Shown here: positions 1-9,900 of the stretch, piece after piece
Position numbering within the stretch: the stretch's first letter is position 1
How the letters are laid out: each line of letters starts with the position of its first letter
Assembly: GCA_002405805.1 (NCBI GenBank)
Contig: DHMN01000071.1
Coordinates: forward strand, 44,471-81,932
Direction: 5' to 3'
From: Cyanobacteria bacterium UBA4641
GTDB taxonomy: Bacteria > Cyanobacteriota > Vampirovibrionia > Gastranaerophilales > Gastranaerophilaceae
Length of the DNA stretch: 37,462 nt
Made by a program: the position numbers and the translations under genes
Notes under the pieces: model-generated
The model's database searches: none
What the model was told of the DNA's origin: nothing
The model's input: the letters and a program-made list of their open reading frames with translations, nothing else

Positions 1-45
1 GGTCGAGCCGCCAATAATCCAAGACAGTTTCGGAATCTTTTCCAT
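1..45 (-). CDS. N-terminal fragment of a gene running off the window
   Basis: An open frame starts at the ATG at 45 and reads 15 codons (MEKIPKLSWIIGGST) to the window edge. The hydrophobic strand followed by Gly-Gly-Ser-Thr could be the start of a nucleotide-binding fold such as a short-chain dehydrogenase, but 15 residues are too few to decide. There is no clear Shine-Dalgarno site. A TATAAT box lies at 64-69 on the same strand, about 19 bases upstream of the start, so a short leader is plausible. Confidence 0.4.
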   Translation of the reverse strand, partial: MEKIPKLSWIIGGST

Positions 46-93
46 AATTAATATTTAACAAATATTATATATGCTTAATCTTGATTATTAAAA

Positions 94-120
94 AGATTCT
101 GAATCAAGTTCAGAATGACA
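94..120. repeat. Short palindromic repeat, ATTCTGAA family
   Basis: ATTCTGAA (96-103) and TTCAGAAT (109-116) form a perfect 8-bp stem with a 5-base loop, followed by GACA. The same arms recur at 19821-19882, 22475-22537 and 37312-37370 with larger centres. This is the minimal copy. Confidence 0.75.
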
Positions 121-157
121 TGGTTTTATGTGTACGGTTCTTCTGAATGATAATAAG

Positions 158-183
158 TAGGTTGGACTCACCAGTCCGACTGT
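158..183. repeat. GTTGGN/NCCGAC hairpin repeat
   Basis: GTTGGACT (161-168) and AGTCCGAC (173-180) can pair around a CACC loop, with one G-U wobble, preceded by GTAG. Copies with the same outer bases but different inner bases occur at 19781-19800, 22558-22577 and 32348-32367. Confidence 0.65.
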
Positions 184-252
184 AAAATTTTGTCGACATA
201 ACAATACAAACCTACATAAAACTCCTCAAAATTGTAACAAAATACTAATTTC

Positions 253-280
253 TTGAAAAAACTGAAAGATACTCTAAAAT
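253..280 (+). promoter_or_regulatory. Putative sigma70 promoter of the autotransporter gene
   Basis: TTGAAA at 253-258 and TAAAAT at 275-280 are separated by 16 bases. Transcription would start near 287, giving a leader of about 34 bases before the ATG at 321. Each box differs from consensus at one position. Confidence 0.45.
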
Positions 281-320
281 ATTAGTGGGATAGGTATCTT
301 TAACAGTAGATAAGAATTAG

Positions 321-3300
321 ATGAACAATAATAAAAAGATTAATAAGTTTATGACACTTGCTGCCTGTATTGCCGTAATTGGTTGTACTGCAACACCTGC
401 TTTTTCTGATGCGATTACTGTCAGTATCAGCGCGGTAGCTAGTGGCGCAACAGGTATCATATCTAACCAAACTTCATCCCTTGTTTCTACTGATTACACT
501 TGGAAAAGCGGTTCAACAGATTCGGTTGACGTAAACCTCACAACAAGTGGTACCTTGACCGTGAGCGACTATTCCAATTCTACTGTTAATGGCACATTGA
601 ACGCTAGTGGCGGAACTATCGATTTGGTCAGCGGAGTTTTGACAATCGGTAGTGATAGTGCAATTTCCAGTGCTGTATTGAACCAATCTTATGGCTCGAC
701 TCTTAACATTGCAGGCGGTTCGGCATACTTATTCGATTCAGATTCTTTAGAAGGAGAAATCCTTGTCTCATCAGGAATTTTAGGGCTTGATGGAGCTACT
801 CTTAATGATGATTTAACTATCACAGGCGGTGGAGTTGTTAGTGATAACAACACTGTAATAAACGGTACAACTACAATTTCAGGCGGAGCTAATGACTTCA
901 ATTCTACAACATTTAGTGACGTAAGTATATCAGGCGGAAATTCATCATTTACAAATTCATCTAAAAACGGAACATTTACTCAAACTGACGGAACTACAAC
1001 AATTGTCGGCTCAGGTTTTGATTTTGATAACGATGCAGATAATGTTTCAGGCGGAACTCTAAATATCGGAAATGGTTCAAGCACAACTGTCGGAGTTTCA
1101 GCAGGTACAATCGGCGCAGATTCTACTGTTAATATCAACAAAAATTCTACCCTAAATGTCTCTGGTGGTAATGCAACACTAGACAGCGGAGACACTTGGA
1201 ACGGAGACGTAAGCGTTTCAGGGGGAGAATTAGCACTTGTTGGAATAAGCAAGAAAAATTCTGCAAAATTCACTCAAACAGGCGGTTCAACAACAATCAC
1301 AGGGAGCGGATTCAATTTAAACAATTCTTCTGACAGTATCCTTGGTGGAGATTTGAATATCGGCGATGATACCACAACAGGGAATATGACTGTTTCAAAA
1401 GGTGTGTTGTATGAAGGTGCAAATGTCACAATCAATTCAGGAAGTTCTCTTGATGTTACAGGCGGAAACGTAACGCTGGATGGAGCAACAGACAGATGGA
1501 ACGGTAATGTTTCAAATTCAGGCGGAACATTAACGCTAAAGGATGTTAAAAAGAACGCAAACGGTACATTCACCCAAACAGACGGTACTACGACCGTTAC
1601 AGGTTCAAATTTTGCAATGAATAATACCGCGGACACGGTTTCCGGCGGTACAATGAATATCGGCACATCAACATCTACAGGCAAATTGACAGTAAGCAAC
1701 GGTTCAATCACGGAAGATGCAACACTAAACATCACATCTAACGGTACAATTGACCTTAAAAAGGGTGATGTTACAATTGATAATTCTGACACTTGGGCAG
1801 GTAATGTTGAAGTCAACGGCGGAACTCTGAATATTTCAAACGCAACAAAATCAGGTTCATTAACACAAAACGGCGGAACAATCAATGTTACAGGTAAAAA
1901 GTTTGACTTAAACAGTGAAGATGACTTATTAGATGGCGGAACTTTGAATATCGGCGACGGTTCAACTTCATCTAAAATGACAGTTTCAAAAGGTACAATC
2001 ACAACAGATACAACGGTTAATCTTAACGAAAAAGCGACTCTTAATGTATCAGGCGGTGACGTTAGTATGGGCGCGGATTCCACTTGGAGCGGTAATGTCA
2101 ACATGTCAAGCGGAAGTTTGGCACTTGTTGGAATGACCAAAACTGGAACATTGACCCAAACAGGCGGAAGTACAACAGTTACAGGAAACAAATTTGACCT
2201 TAATGATGAAAATGACTACATTTCAGGTGGAAGTTTGACTATCGGCAACGGCACAGCATCTTCGACAATGAATGTTTCAAAAGGTGCAATTTCTAAAGAT
2301 ACTGATATTACGATTTCAAAAAATTCAACCCTAAACGTAAGTGGCGGTAATGTAGAAGTCGGCTCAACTGGCACTTGGAATGGAAACATCAGTATTTCAA
2401 GCGGTAATTTAACTTTAGACAGTGCATCAAAAAGTGATAACGGTACATTCACACAAACAGGCGGAAAAACAGATGTACTTGGTACAGGTTTTGATTTAGA
2501 TAATGCAGGCGATATTGTTTCTGGCGGAACTTTAAATATCGGAAACAAAACAACTACCAGCGATTTGAGCGTTTCAGCAGGGACTATTGAATCTGATGCG
2601 ACAATAAATATCACCAAAAAAGGAACACTGAATGTTTCAGGCGGAGATGTAACTCTTGATGATGGTGATTCTTGGAACGGTAATGTAAATGTGACTGACG
2701 GAACTTTGAAAATTTCTAACATTAACAAAAGTTCTTCAGGAAAATTCACTCAAACAGGCGGTAAAACCACAATCAACGGTGATAATTTTGATTTAGATAA
2801 CACAGATGATTCAATCACAGGCGGTTCACTTGTTATTGGGGATTCCAGTGCAACTAACTTAAATGTCTCAAATGGAACAATCGGTCAAGATACAAAATTG
2901 ACCCTTAGTTCAGGTTCCAATTTGAATATTTCAGGTGGCAGTGTTTCGCTTGACAATACAGACACTTGGGAGGGTGATGTAAATGTTGCAGGCGGAAGTT
3001 TGGCACTTGTCGGTATCAACAATAAAAAAGGAACATTCAATCAAACAAAAGGTACAACAACAGTAACCGAAACAGGTTTTGATTTGAATAATTCTTCTGA
3101 CAGTATCACAGGCGGAACGCTAAATATTGGCGATGGCACAACAGTTTCTGACATGAGCGTTTCTCAAGGTACAATCGGCGCAAATACTACCGTCAATATT
3201 AAAGACAACGCAACCCTAAATGTTTCCGGAGGCAACGTAAACCTAAATAAAAACGGAACTTGGGATGGAAATGTAAATGTTTCAAACGGAACTTTGAACA

Positions 3301-6227
3301 TTGATTCCATAAGCAAAAGCGAAAACGGCACATTTGCTCAAGGGGGCGGAACAACAACCGTTACAGGTTCAGGTTTTGATTTGAATAATTCATCTGATAG
3401 CGTTGCAGGTGGAACATTTAATATTGGTGATGGTACAAAGGTTACCGACGTAACGGTTTCAAAAGGTTCAATCCAATCAGGTGCAACAACAGTTATTAAT
3501 TCAAATTCAAAATTGAAAGTAAAAGGCGGAAAAGTAACATTAGATAGCGGTGATACAATAAATGGTGACGTTGAAGTTTCAGACGGAACATTGACACTTG
3601 ATTCTGCAAAGAAAAGTACCGATTCTGTTTTGACTCAAACAGGCGGAACAACAAATGTTACAGGTACAGGTTTTGATTTAAACAATTCAGCAGACAGCAT
3701 TTCAGGCGGAACGTTAAATATCGGAACGACTTCTGATTCTTCATCAATGACAGTTTCAAAAGGTACAATCAGCGCAGATACCGCTGTTAATATCGCAACA
3801 AACGGCACAATAAATATCACAGGCAGCAGCGTAACCCTAAATGACAATGACGATTGGAGCGGTAATGTAAATGTTTCAGGCGGAAATCTGAATTTGGCAG
3901 GAATTGCTAAAAACAGTTCGGGTATTTTGACTCAAACAGGCGGAACAACAAATGTTACAGGTTCAGGCAACACCTTGAATAATGAAAATGACAACATTTC
4001 AGGGGGGAATCTTGTTGTCGGAACATCTGACACTGATGGAGAATTGAATGTCGAAAACGGAACAATTGCCCAAGGTGCGAATGTTACAATTAATGAAAAA
4101 GGTTCATTAAAAGTCAAAGGTGGAAATGTAACACTAGATGGTTCTGATACGTGGAACGGTGAAGTTTCAAATTCAGGCGGTACGTTGAATTTGACAAATA
4201 ATTTGTCAAAAACTACAACCTCAAAAGCTAAATTCAATCAAACCGACGGCACAACAAATATCAACAATTCAAAACTTGTTCTAAACACCTCAGACAGTAC
4301 AATTACAGGCGGTACGGTAAATCTCGGAACATCATCCGAACTTGATATAAACAATTTTTCTGAAAACTCTTCCGCAATCAACGCAACAGGCGGCAAATTC
4401 TCAATCAGAAAAGGTTCAAAACACACAATTACAGACGGAACCGTTGCCAAAGATGCCGTGATTACAGTTGAATCAGCTGCAAAACTTGGTGTAAACGGAG
4501 ATGATGCTAATGTTACCCTCGATGGCACAACTGACACCGTTGATGGTAGTATTGAACTTTCAAAAGGTAAGTTATACATCTCTGACGATTTGACAAAAGT
4601 CACAGATGAAAACGGTAACTATGTCCAAACAGGCGGAAGTTTGACTATGTCAAATTCAACATTATCACTTGCTAATAAAACAAGTTCAATTTCAGGCGGT
4701 GACGTGAATTTGACAAACAACTCAACATTGAATGTTACAAGTAGCGGTGGAAGTGCAATCACAGGCGGAAATATCACCATTGATGATTCTTCTGTGTTGA
4801 ATTATTTGGCACAAAAAGGTTTGATACAGTATTCTGACGGAAATCAGATAAATATTGATACATCAGGTTTAATCAATATGGCAAACAATGTCAGAACAAA
4901 CAGTGTTATCAATAATTTGACAATTAATAACGGAAGTTTGGGCGATGGACAGGCTGATTTTGCAATAGATATCAGAGCAAGAAGTAACAACAATTCCAGC
5001 GCAGATACAATTACCGCAAATTCAATCAAAGTCGCAACAGCAGGTACAAACGGAACTATCAGAATTTCTGATTACAACCTGAATGGTGACATCTTTGGGT
5101 ACGATGCTCCAATAGACAAATCAATAAGGCTTGGTAAAATTTTCAAAACCGATAATTTAGATAGTGAAGTTCAATTTGACGCAACAGATAAAGAAATTTT
5201 CACTCCAATCGGCTATTACAAACTAAACCCATCATCTGCAAACGACGGCAGTTATACTTTTGACCTTGCAAGATACAATCCGCAAGTATTCAGAGGGCAA
5301 GTGTCAACGGCTGCATCTTATATGAACCAGCTAGTCGTTAATGATACATTATTCAACCGCGCTCAAATCAGACGCTACGGTTCAAGTTACAATGAAATGT
5401 TCAAAAACAAAACTGCAATCTTAGACGGCAATGCAAGTTTTGAAAGGACATTAAAAGAAGGACAACTTTGGACAGAGGCTTTTGGTAACTTTGAAACTTT
5501 GAAATTCAATCATGATTTAGACAAAGTTAGAAACAATTCTTGGGGCTTTATTGTTGGTGGCGATTTTGGATTGAAAGAACTTAAAAACGGTTGGTCATGG
5601 ATGCCTACAATGTATATTGCTTATAATGGCGGACACCAAACATTTAACAAGGTCGGAATTTACGAAAACGGCGGTCAACTTGGTTTCATGAGTAGCTTTA
5701 TGAAAGACAAGTTTATGGAAACCGCACTTGTTTACGCAGGAGCTTACGGTACAGAAATGAATATCGTCGGCTCATCTGAAGATGCGTTTAACTACTTTGT
5801 CGGCGTTGCAAGTAAAACCGCATACGACTGGAATTGGGGCTCACACTTTAAAGTTCAACCGTCTTTGACATTGGCTTATAACATGTTTGGAAAACAAAAT
5901 TGGCACAGTGATTTTGGTCAAATGGGCATGTCTTCAGGATTTTTGAACGGCTTTAATGTTGCCCCCGGGGTAAACTTCATTTTGCAACAAGAAAGCTGGA
6001 GCATGTACGCAACAATTGCTTATGCTTGGAACTTCTTCGGCGGAATGGACGGCAGAGCAGGAAATGTCGACTTGCCACATATCAGAATGTCTAACGGCTA
6101 CTTGCAATATGGATTTGGTATGACAAAATCATTCTCTGACAGATTCAATATGTACGCTCAGGCAACAATGCGCAACATCGGCAGAACAGGTATCATTTGC
6201 CAAGGCGGCTTGAACTGGAGATTGTAA
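321..6227 (+). CDS. Giant repeat-containing autotransporter adhesin (type Va-like)
   Basis: A 1,968-residue predicted surface protein. Residues 1-30 form a signal peptide (basic start, hydrophobic core, likely cut after AFS near residue 29). The passenger is Gly/Ser/Thr/Asn-rich and beta-helical in character. Residues 217-1302 (nt 969-4226) hold eleven tandem units of 97-102 residues; each opens with G-[TK]-[FL]-TQTGG-like residues and carries FDLNN, SGGTLNIG, TLNVSGG and W-x-G-N-V landmarks. More degenerate units follow to about residue 1500. Residues ~1700-1968 alternate aromatic and polar residues and end in N-W-R-L, as expected of an outer-membrane autotransporter beta-barrel. The family secretes its passenger through its own barrel, commonly for adhesion; the ligand here is unknown. 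No strong Shine-Dalgarno site precedes the ATG. A lipobox-like V-I-G-C at ~18-21 overlaps the signal core. It is a single-gene unit, convergent with the next gene. Confidence 0.85.
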   Translation: MNNNKKINKFMTLAACIAVIGCTATPAFSDAITVSISAVASGATGIISNQTSSLVSTDYTWKSGSTDSVDVNLTTSGTLTVSDYSNSTVNGTLNASGGTIDLVSGVLTIGSDSAISSAVLNQSYGSTLNIAGGSAYLFDSDSLEGEILVSSGILGLDGATLNDDLTITGGGVVSDNNTVINGTTTISGGANDFNSTTFSDVSISGGNSSFTNSSKNGTFTQTDGTTTIVGSGFDFDNDADNVSGGTLNIGNGSSTTVGVSAGTIGADSTVNINKNSTLNVSGGNATLDSGDTWNGDVSVSGGELALVGISKKNSAKFTQTGGSTTITGSGFNLNNSSDSILGGDLNIGDDTTTGNMTVSKGVLYEGANVTINSGSSLDVTGGNVTLDGATDRWNGNVSNSGGTLTLKDVKKNANGTFTQTDGTTTVTGSNFAMNNTADTVSGGTMNIGTSTSTGKLTVSNGSITEDATLNITSNGTIDLKKGDVTIDNSDTWAGNVEVNGGTLNISNATKSGSLTQNGGTINVTGKKFDLNSEDDLLDGGTLNIGDGSTSSKMTVSKGTITTDTTVNLNEKATLNVSGGDVSMGADSTWSGNVNMSSGSLALVGMTKTGTLTQTGGSTTVTGNKFDLNDENDYISGGSLTIGNGTASSTMNVSKGAISKDTDITISKNSTLNVSGGNVEVGSTGTWNGNISISSGNLTLDSASKSDNGTFTQTGGKTDVLGTGFDLDNAGDIVSGGTLNIGNKTTTSDLSVSAGTIESDATINITKKGTLNVSGGDVTLDDGDSWNGNVNVTDGTLKISNINKSSSGKFTQTGGKTTINGDNFDLDNTDDSITGGSLVIGDSSATNLNVSNGTIGQDTKLTLSSGSNLNISGGSVSLDNTDTWEGDVNVAGGSLALVGINNKKGTFNQTKGTTTVTETGFDLNNSSDSITGGTLNIGDGTTVSDMSVSQGTIGANTTVNIKDNATLNVSGGNVNLNKNGTWDGNVNVSNGTLNIDSISKSENGTFAQGGGTTTVTGSGFDLNNSSDSVAGGTFNIGDGTKVTDVTVSKGSIQSGATTVINSNSKLKVKGGKVTLDSGDTINGDVEVSDGTLTLDSAKKSTDSVLTQTGGTTNVTGTGFDLNNSADSISGGTLNIGTTSDSSSMTVSKGTISADTAVNIATNGTINITGSSVTLNDNDDWSGNVNVSGGNLNLAGIAKNSSGILTQTGGTTNVTGSGNTLNNENDNISGGNLVVGTSDTDGELNVENGTIAQGANVTINEKGSLKVKGGNVTLDGSDTWNGEVSNSGGTLNLTNNLSKTTTSKAKFNQTDGTTNINNSKLVLNTSDSTITGGTVNLGTSSELDINNFSENSSAINATGGKFSIRKGSKHTITDGTVAKDAVITVESAAKLGVNGDDANVTLDGTTDTVDGSIELSKGKLYISDDLTKVTDENGNYVQTGGSLTMSNSTLSLANKTSSISGGDVNLTNNSTLNVTSSGGSAITGGNITIDDSSVLNYLAQKGLIQYSDGNQINIDTSGLINMANNVRTNSVINNLTINNGSLGDGQADFAIDIRARSNNNSSADTITANSIKVATAGTNGTIRISDYNLNGDIFGYDAPIDKSIRLGKIFKTDNLDSEVQFDATDKEIFTPIGYYKLNPSSANDGSYTFDLARYNPQVFRGQVSTAASYMNQLVVNDTLFNRAQIRRYGSSYNEMFKNKTAILDGNASFERTLKEGQLWTEAFGNFETLKFNHDLDKVRNNSWGFIVGGDFGLKELKNGWSWMPTMYIAYNGGHQTFNKVGIYENGGQLGFMSSFMKDKFMETALVYAGAYGTEMNIVGSSEDAFNYFVGVASKTAYDWNWGSHFKVQPSLTLAYNMFGKQNWHSDFGQMGMSSGFLNGFNVAPGVNFILQQESWSMYATIAYAWNFFGGMDGRAGNVDLPHIRMSNGYLQYGFGMTKSFSDRFNMYAQATMRNIGRTGIICQGGLNWRL
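969..4226 (+). repeat. Eleven tandem ~296-bp coding repeats in the adhesin passenger
   Basis: Unit starts, all in frame, are 969, 1263, 1563, 1854, 2145, 2442, 2739, 3030, 3327, 3624 and 3921, with the last unit ending at 4226. Unit lengths are 291-306 bp. Units are similar but not identical, so this is an old, diverged array, although short identical blocks suggest continued exchange between units. A twelfth, degenerate unit begins at 4227. Confidence 0.9.
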
Positions 6228-6284
6228 AAGATTCGTCTTTTGAAATCAAATTGGCGCGTGATATGGCATTGCTAAAAAGTTTAG

Positions 6285-6851
6285 TTATGCCAAAACTTCA
6301 ACAAGATTGTCATTTTTAATTTCAACACCAGCTTTATTCAAGAATTTTACTTCTTGCGGTTCAGCATATTGGGTAACAATTTTTGTATTTGCGTTTTTAG
6401 ATGTTGTTAATTTCAAAGCCTCAATCATTGATTTTGCAATATGTCTGATTGAACGATTACGTTTGTTTTGCTCATACGCAAATTTTGGATTTGTACCAAT
6501 TTTAAAAATATTGATTTCGCCTGATTTTTTTGTAAATTTATCTGTTGAAACAAACCCCAATACTTGTGTTGGGTCTACATGGTCAAAATTTGTCTCTTGA
6601 GTTGTCACACCAAAAATACGTGCACCTCCACGCTCAATATTTGCTTCATTTACAAGAGCACCTGACAAATTTTTACCGCCCCACATATCACGGATTTGCT
6701 CCAAAACCTTTCTATCTTCAACTTTTGCAGTTTCAAATTTTATAAAATTTACACTTGCATCTTTCCATTTTTTCGCATCTTTAAATTTCACATGCGCAGG
6801 AGCAACATATTTTGCACCAAATTGAACATTATTATTTGAGTAAACTTGCAT
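6285..6851 (-). CDS. Small F-G-motif protein with GNAT-like features
   Basis: 188 residues, no signal peptide or membrane segment. The N-terminus (MQVYSNNNVQFGAKY) carries the F-(x)-G tripeptide seen in other proteins of this window, F11-G12. From about residue 80 the order is a strand with V-L-G-F-V-S, a second strand INIFKIGTNP, a helix with basic residues (IRHIAKSMIEALK), then a strand and a helix ending in VKFLNKAGVEI. That order resembles the core of a GNAT acetyltransferase, where the last element matches the usual 'FYeklGF' region. The acetyl-CoA loop Q/R-x-x-G-x-G/A is not clearly present, so activity is uncertain. AAGGAAAGGA lies just before the ATG. It is the last gene of a minus-strand group with the helicase-nuclease gene 73 bases upstream. 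Confidence 0.6.
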   Translation of the reverse strand: MQVYSNNNVQFGAKYVAPAHVKFKDAKKWKDASVNFIKFETAKVEDRKVLEQIRDMWGGKNLSGALVNEANIERGGARIFGVTTQETNFDHVDPTQVLGFVSTDKFTKKSGEINIFKIGTNPKFAYEQNKRNRSIRHIAKSMIEALKLTTSKNANTKIVTQYAEPQEVKFLNKAGVEIKNDNLVEVLA

Positions 6852-6924
6852 TATATAATCCTTTCCTTAATCTAATCTTTTCTTATTAATGCCGAACATA
6901 TTTATTTTTGCGGAAATTTTTAAA

Positions 6925-9900
6925 TTATATTAAGTCTAATTTACATAATTGTTTATAGACACAATTTTTGCATGCGCCCTGTTTATCTTCCTTGATTGGA
7001 TTGAATTTTAGAGCCTTAATATTTTGATAAGTGTCTTTTATTAGGGTTTCAATATATTTCATATCATCGTCAGTCAAATATTTATCGACAGATTTTTCAT
7101 GATTTTCTACATAAATAATTCCGACTTTTGCAACTTTGTTACCTGTAAGTTTTTCATAAGCATATTTATAGAAACAAAGTTGGTTAAAATAATTCTGTTT
7201 TTCTTCATTCGGTGCGATTTTTTTCTCACTTGAGTAATTACCTGTTTTGTAGTCATAGAGTTCATACGTACCATCAGAATTTTTCTCGATACGGTCGATT
7301 TTACCTGTGATAAAATCACCATCTACATCAACACCGTAAAAACTAAATTCAATATCAGAAATTCGACTGGCAGGAATTTGTGAAAAATACGGATAGTAAC
7401 TTGTCAAAAGTTTTTGCCCTTGTTTAAAATATTTTTCTTTCTTCGCTTCTGACGAGAATTTCAACCCATCCATGCCTATGCGGAATTTTTCCAAAATTTC
7501 ATCTAATGTCGGATAAGCAGACTCTTTTGCGGATTTCACGGCTCTTTCAAGCAATGAATGAATCAAAGTACCAAAGTTTGCACCATCCCAATCAGCCTCT
7601 TCTACATCGATTCCAAGCACTTTTACATAGAAAAATTTACGCGGACAGCTTAAATAATCATTCAATCTTGAAGGTGATAGCACCACCGATTTTACGCGCT
7701 CCTCAATTTCATTTTTGAAAGCTTTTTGATTATCAAAAACATCTGATGAGACACTTCTATAAAACTCTGTTGTAAAATCTTCTGCGCTACATTCAAATTG
7801 TGCACTATCAAAATCATAGTTAGCGGTTGGTTCTAAATATTTTGTAATTTGTTGTGCTTTTCCGTTGTTGCTGTCGGCAAAAGAAATTGTAAGCGAATGT
7901 TTTGCCCTTGTAATACCAACAAATAACAATTTCAAAAGTTCTGAATCTTTCTTAGCTTGGGCGGTTTCTTTATCGGGAACTTCTTCTGTTATGAGCTTAT
8001 ATTCCCCAGGCATCCTAAAATCTTCCCAATTTGAACTAATCAAATTTGGCAGATAAACATATTCAAATTCTCGACCTTTTGAACCGTGGTATGTCATCAA
8101 TTGAACTGCATTTTGAACAACTGAATCTTTATCCAAATTGATGTCAATTTCATTTTCAAAACAATCATCAAGATATTTTACAAAGTCAGATAAATTTTTT
8201 GTTGAATCAGAATTTTGAAAATCTGTCGCCTCTGAAATTATTTTCCTAATCCCTGCAAGATTTTCACTTCTATTTTTGCCAGATTTGTAAAAATAAGTAA
8301 GCAATCCGGTTCGATTGATAATTTCGACAATTGTATTACGCAAATTATTAGAACTTGCATAATCTTGAAGATAGTCAAAAGTTTCTAAAAATTTTGTGAT
8401 TTTTTCAGGATTTTTCCAGCCTTTCAAATTGCGCATAAGTGTAATAAAATCGCTGGATTCTCCCTTTTTCCAAAGTCGTTTTTCTTCCAAAATTTTGTTA
8501 TAATCTTGCTGGTCAATTTTGAAAGGTTCAGATAGCAATAAGCCAAATAATTTGTCACTTGATGTCAAATAATTATTCATTGCTTTTATGTAAAAATAAA
8601 TCAAAATTGTTGAGCGGATAGCAAAAATACTTTTTCCTTCATCAATTTGAAACGGTATATTTTTACTTTTCAAAAGTTCTGCAAAGGTTTGCAATTCTGC
8701 TCGTTTTTTTGAAATAATAGCAATTTGAGAATAATCAATTTTGCCTTCATCATTTTTCGGTGCAATGTCAGATTCTATCAGGGTTTTGATATCATCGACA
8801 ATATAATTAAATTCCTGCAAAATTTCACCAAATTGTATACGTTTTATTTTTTTATCTTTTGCAATAATTTTTGGATTTTTTGCTGTTAATTTTTTAGAAA
8901 TATTATATTTTTCCTTGAAATACGGATTGTTTTCAAGACGATTTTCATCCTGACTGACAATTATATTACTAAAATCAAGAATGGTCTGAGTTGAGCGGTT
9001 ATTTTCTTCAAGACAAATCACTGTCGTATTTGGATATTTTGTCAAAAAGTTTTCGATATTATCGCTTTTTGCACCCTGAAAACCATAGATAATTTGGTCA
9101 TCGTCCCCTACAACAAAGATATTTTTTTCATCATTTCCGTCTAATAAATTGAATATAATTTGGTTTTGCAAATCGTTTGTATCTTGGTATTCATCGACCA
9201 AAAAATATTTATATTTGTTTGAAACTTCTGATAAAAACTGTGAATCTTCTTCAAAAGATGTCAAAACTAAATTTATCATATCGGAAAAGTCGATTAAATT
9301 TTTGTTTATCATTTTTGTTGAATAAAGCTCATACAGAGTCCAAAGCTCTTTCGCTTTTTCAATATTTGTTTTTATTTTTTCAAGTTCGTTATAGCGAGTT
9401 TTGTTTTTAGTATTGCCTGCTTGTTCGCGCTCATAAATTTCACTTTCCAACTCTTTATAACGAGGCATAAGGGTTGGATTTGAGTCAATACAAGCCATGT
9501 ACTCTTCTTTTGAAACTCGTTGAGTTTTTAATTTTTCAACATAAGAAATAAAATTCTTTGTGAAAAAGTATCTGTCAGCACGCGATGGCACAAAAAATTC
9601 CAATTTCGCATCGTCAATACATTCTTTCATTATTGAAATTTTTTCAGCATCCGTGATAAGTTTTACACCTGATGTCATTTCAAATTTGTCAGGATAAGTT
9701 TTAATTAAATCATTACAAAATGAGTGATAAGTATAAATATCAACGGCAGACGCTACCACACCCATTTTTTTTATCAAACGTTGGCGCATTTCAGATGCCG
9801 CAGCATCAGAAAATGTCAAACAAAGTATTGATGAAGGTTCGACTCCATCTGCTAACATTTTTTCAATACGGTGAATTACTGTGAAAGTTTTTCCTGTCCC

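Noticed and set aside
1..45. Naming the edge gene as a short-chain dehydrogenase.
   Set aside because: Only 15 residues are visible. IIGGST is suggestive, not sufficient.
969..4226. The regular repeats of the adhesin as a CRISPR or other non-coding array.
   Set aside because: Unit length is ~296 bp, always a multiple of three and in frame, with conservation at protein level, so it is a coding repeat.
689..5029. Long minus-strand open frames inside the adhesin gene (up to 305 codons at 1274-2191).
   Set aside because: They mirror the repeated, Gly/Thr/Ser-rich plus-strand coding units, have Pro/Val/Phe-rich low-complexity products and no ribosome sites. The plus-strand gene has a signal peptide, repeats and a barrel.
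6226..6241. AAAAGA-TTCG-TCTTTT hairpin right after the adhesin stop as a terminator.
   Set aside because: The stem is only 6 bp and A-T rich, and no T-run follows. It is too weak to claim.
6263..6291. GGCAT..ATGCC hairpin at the end of the 188-residue gene as a terminator.
   Set aside because: The stem is interrupted by an internal loop and lacks a U-tract.
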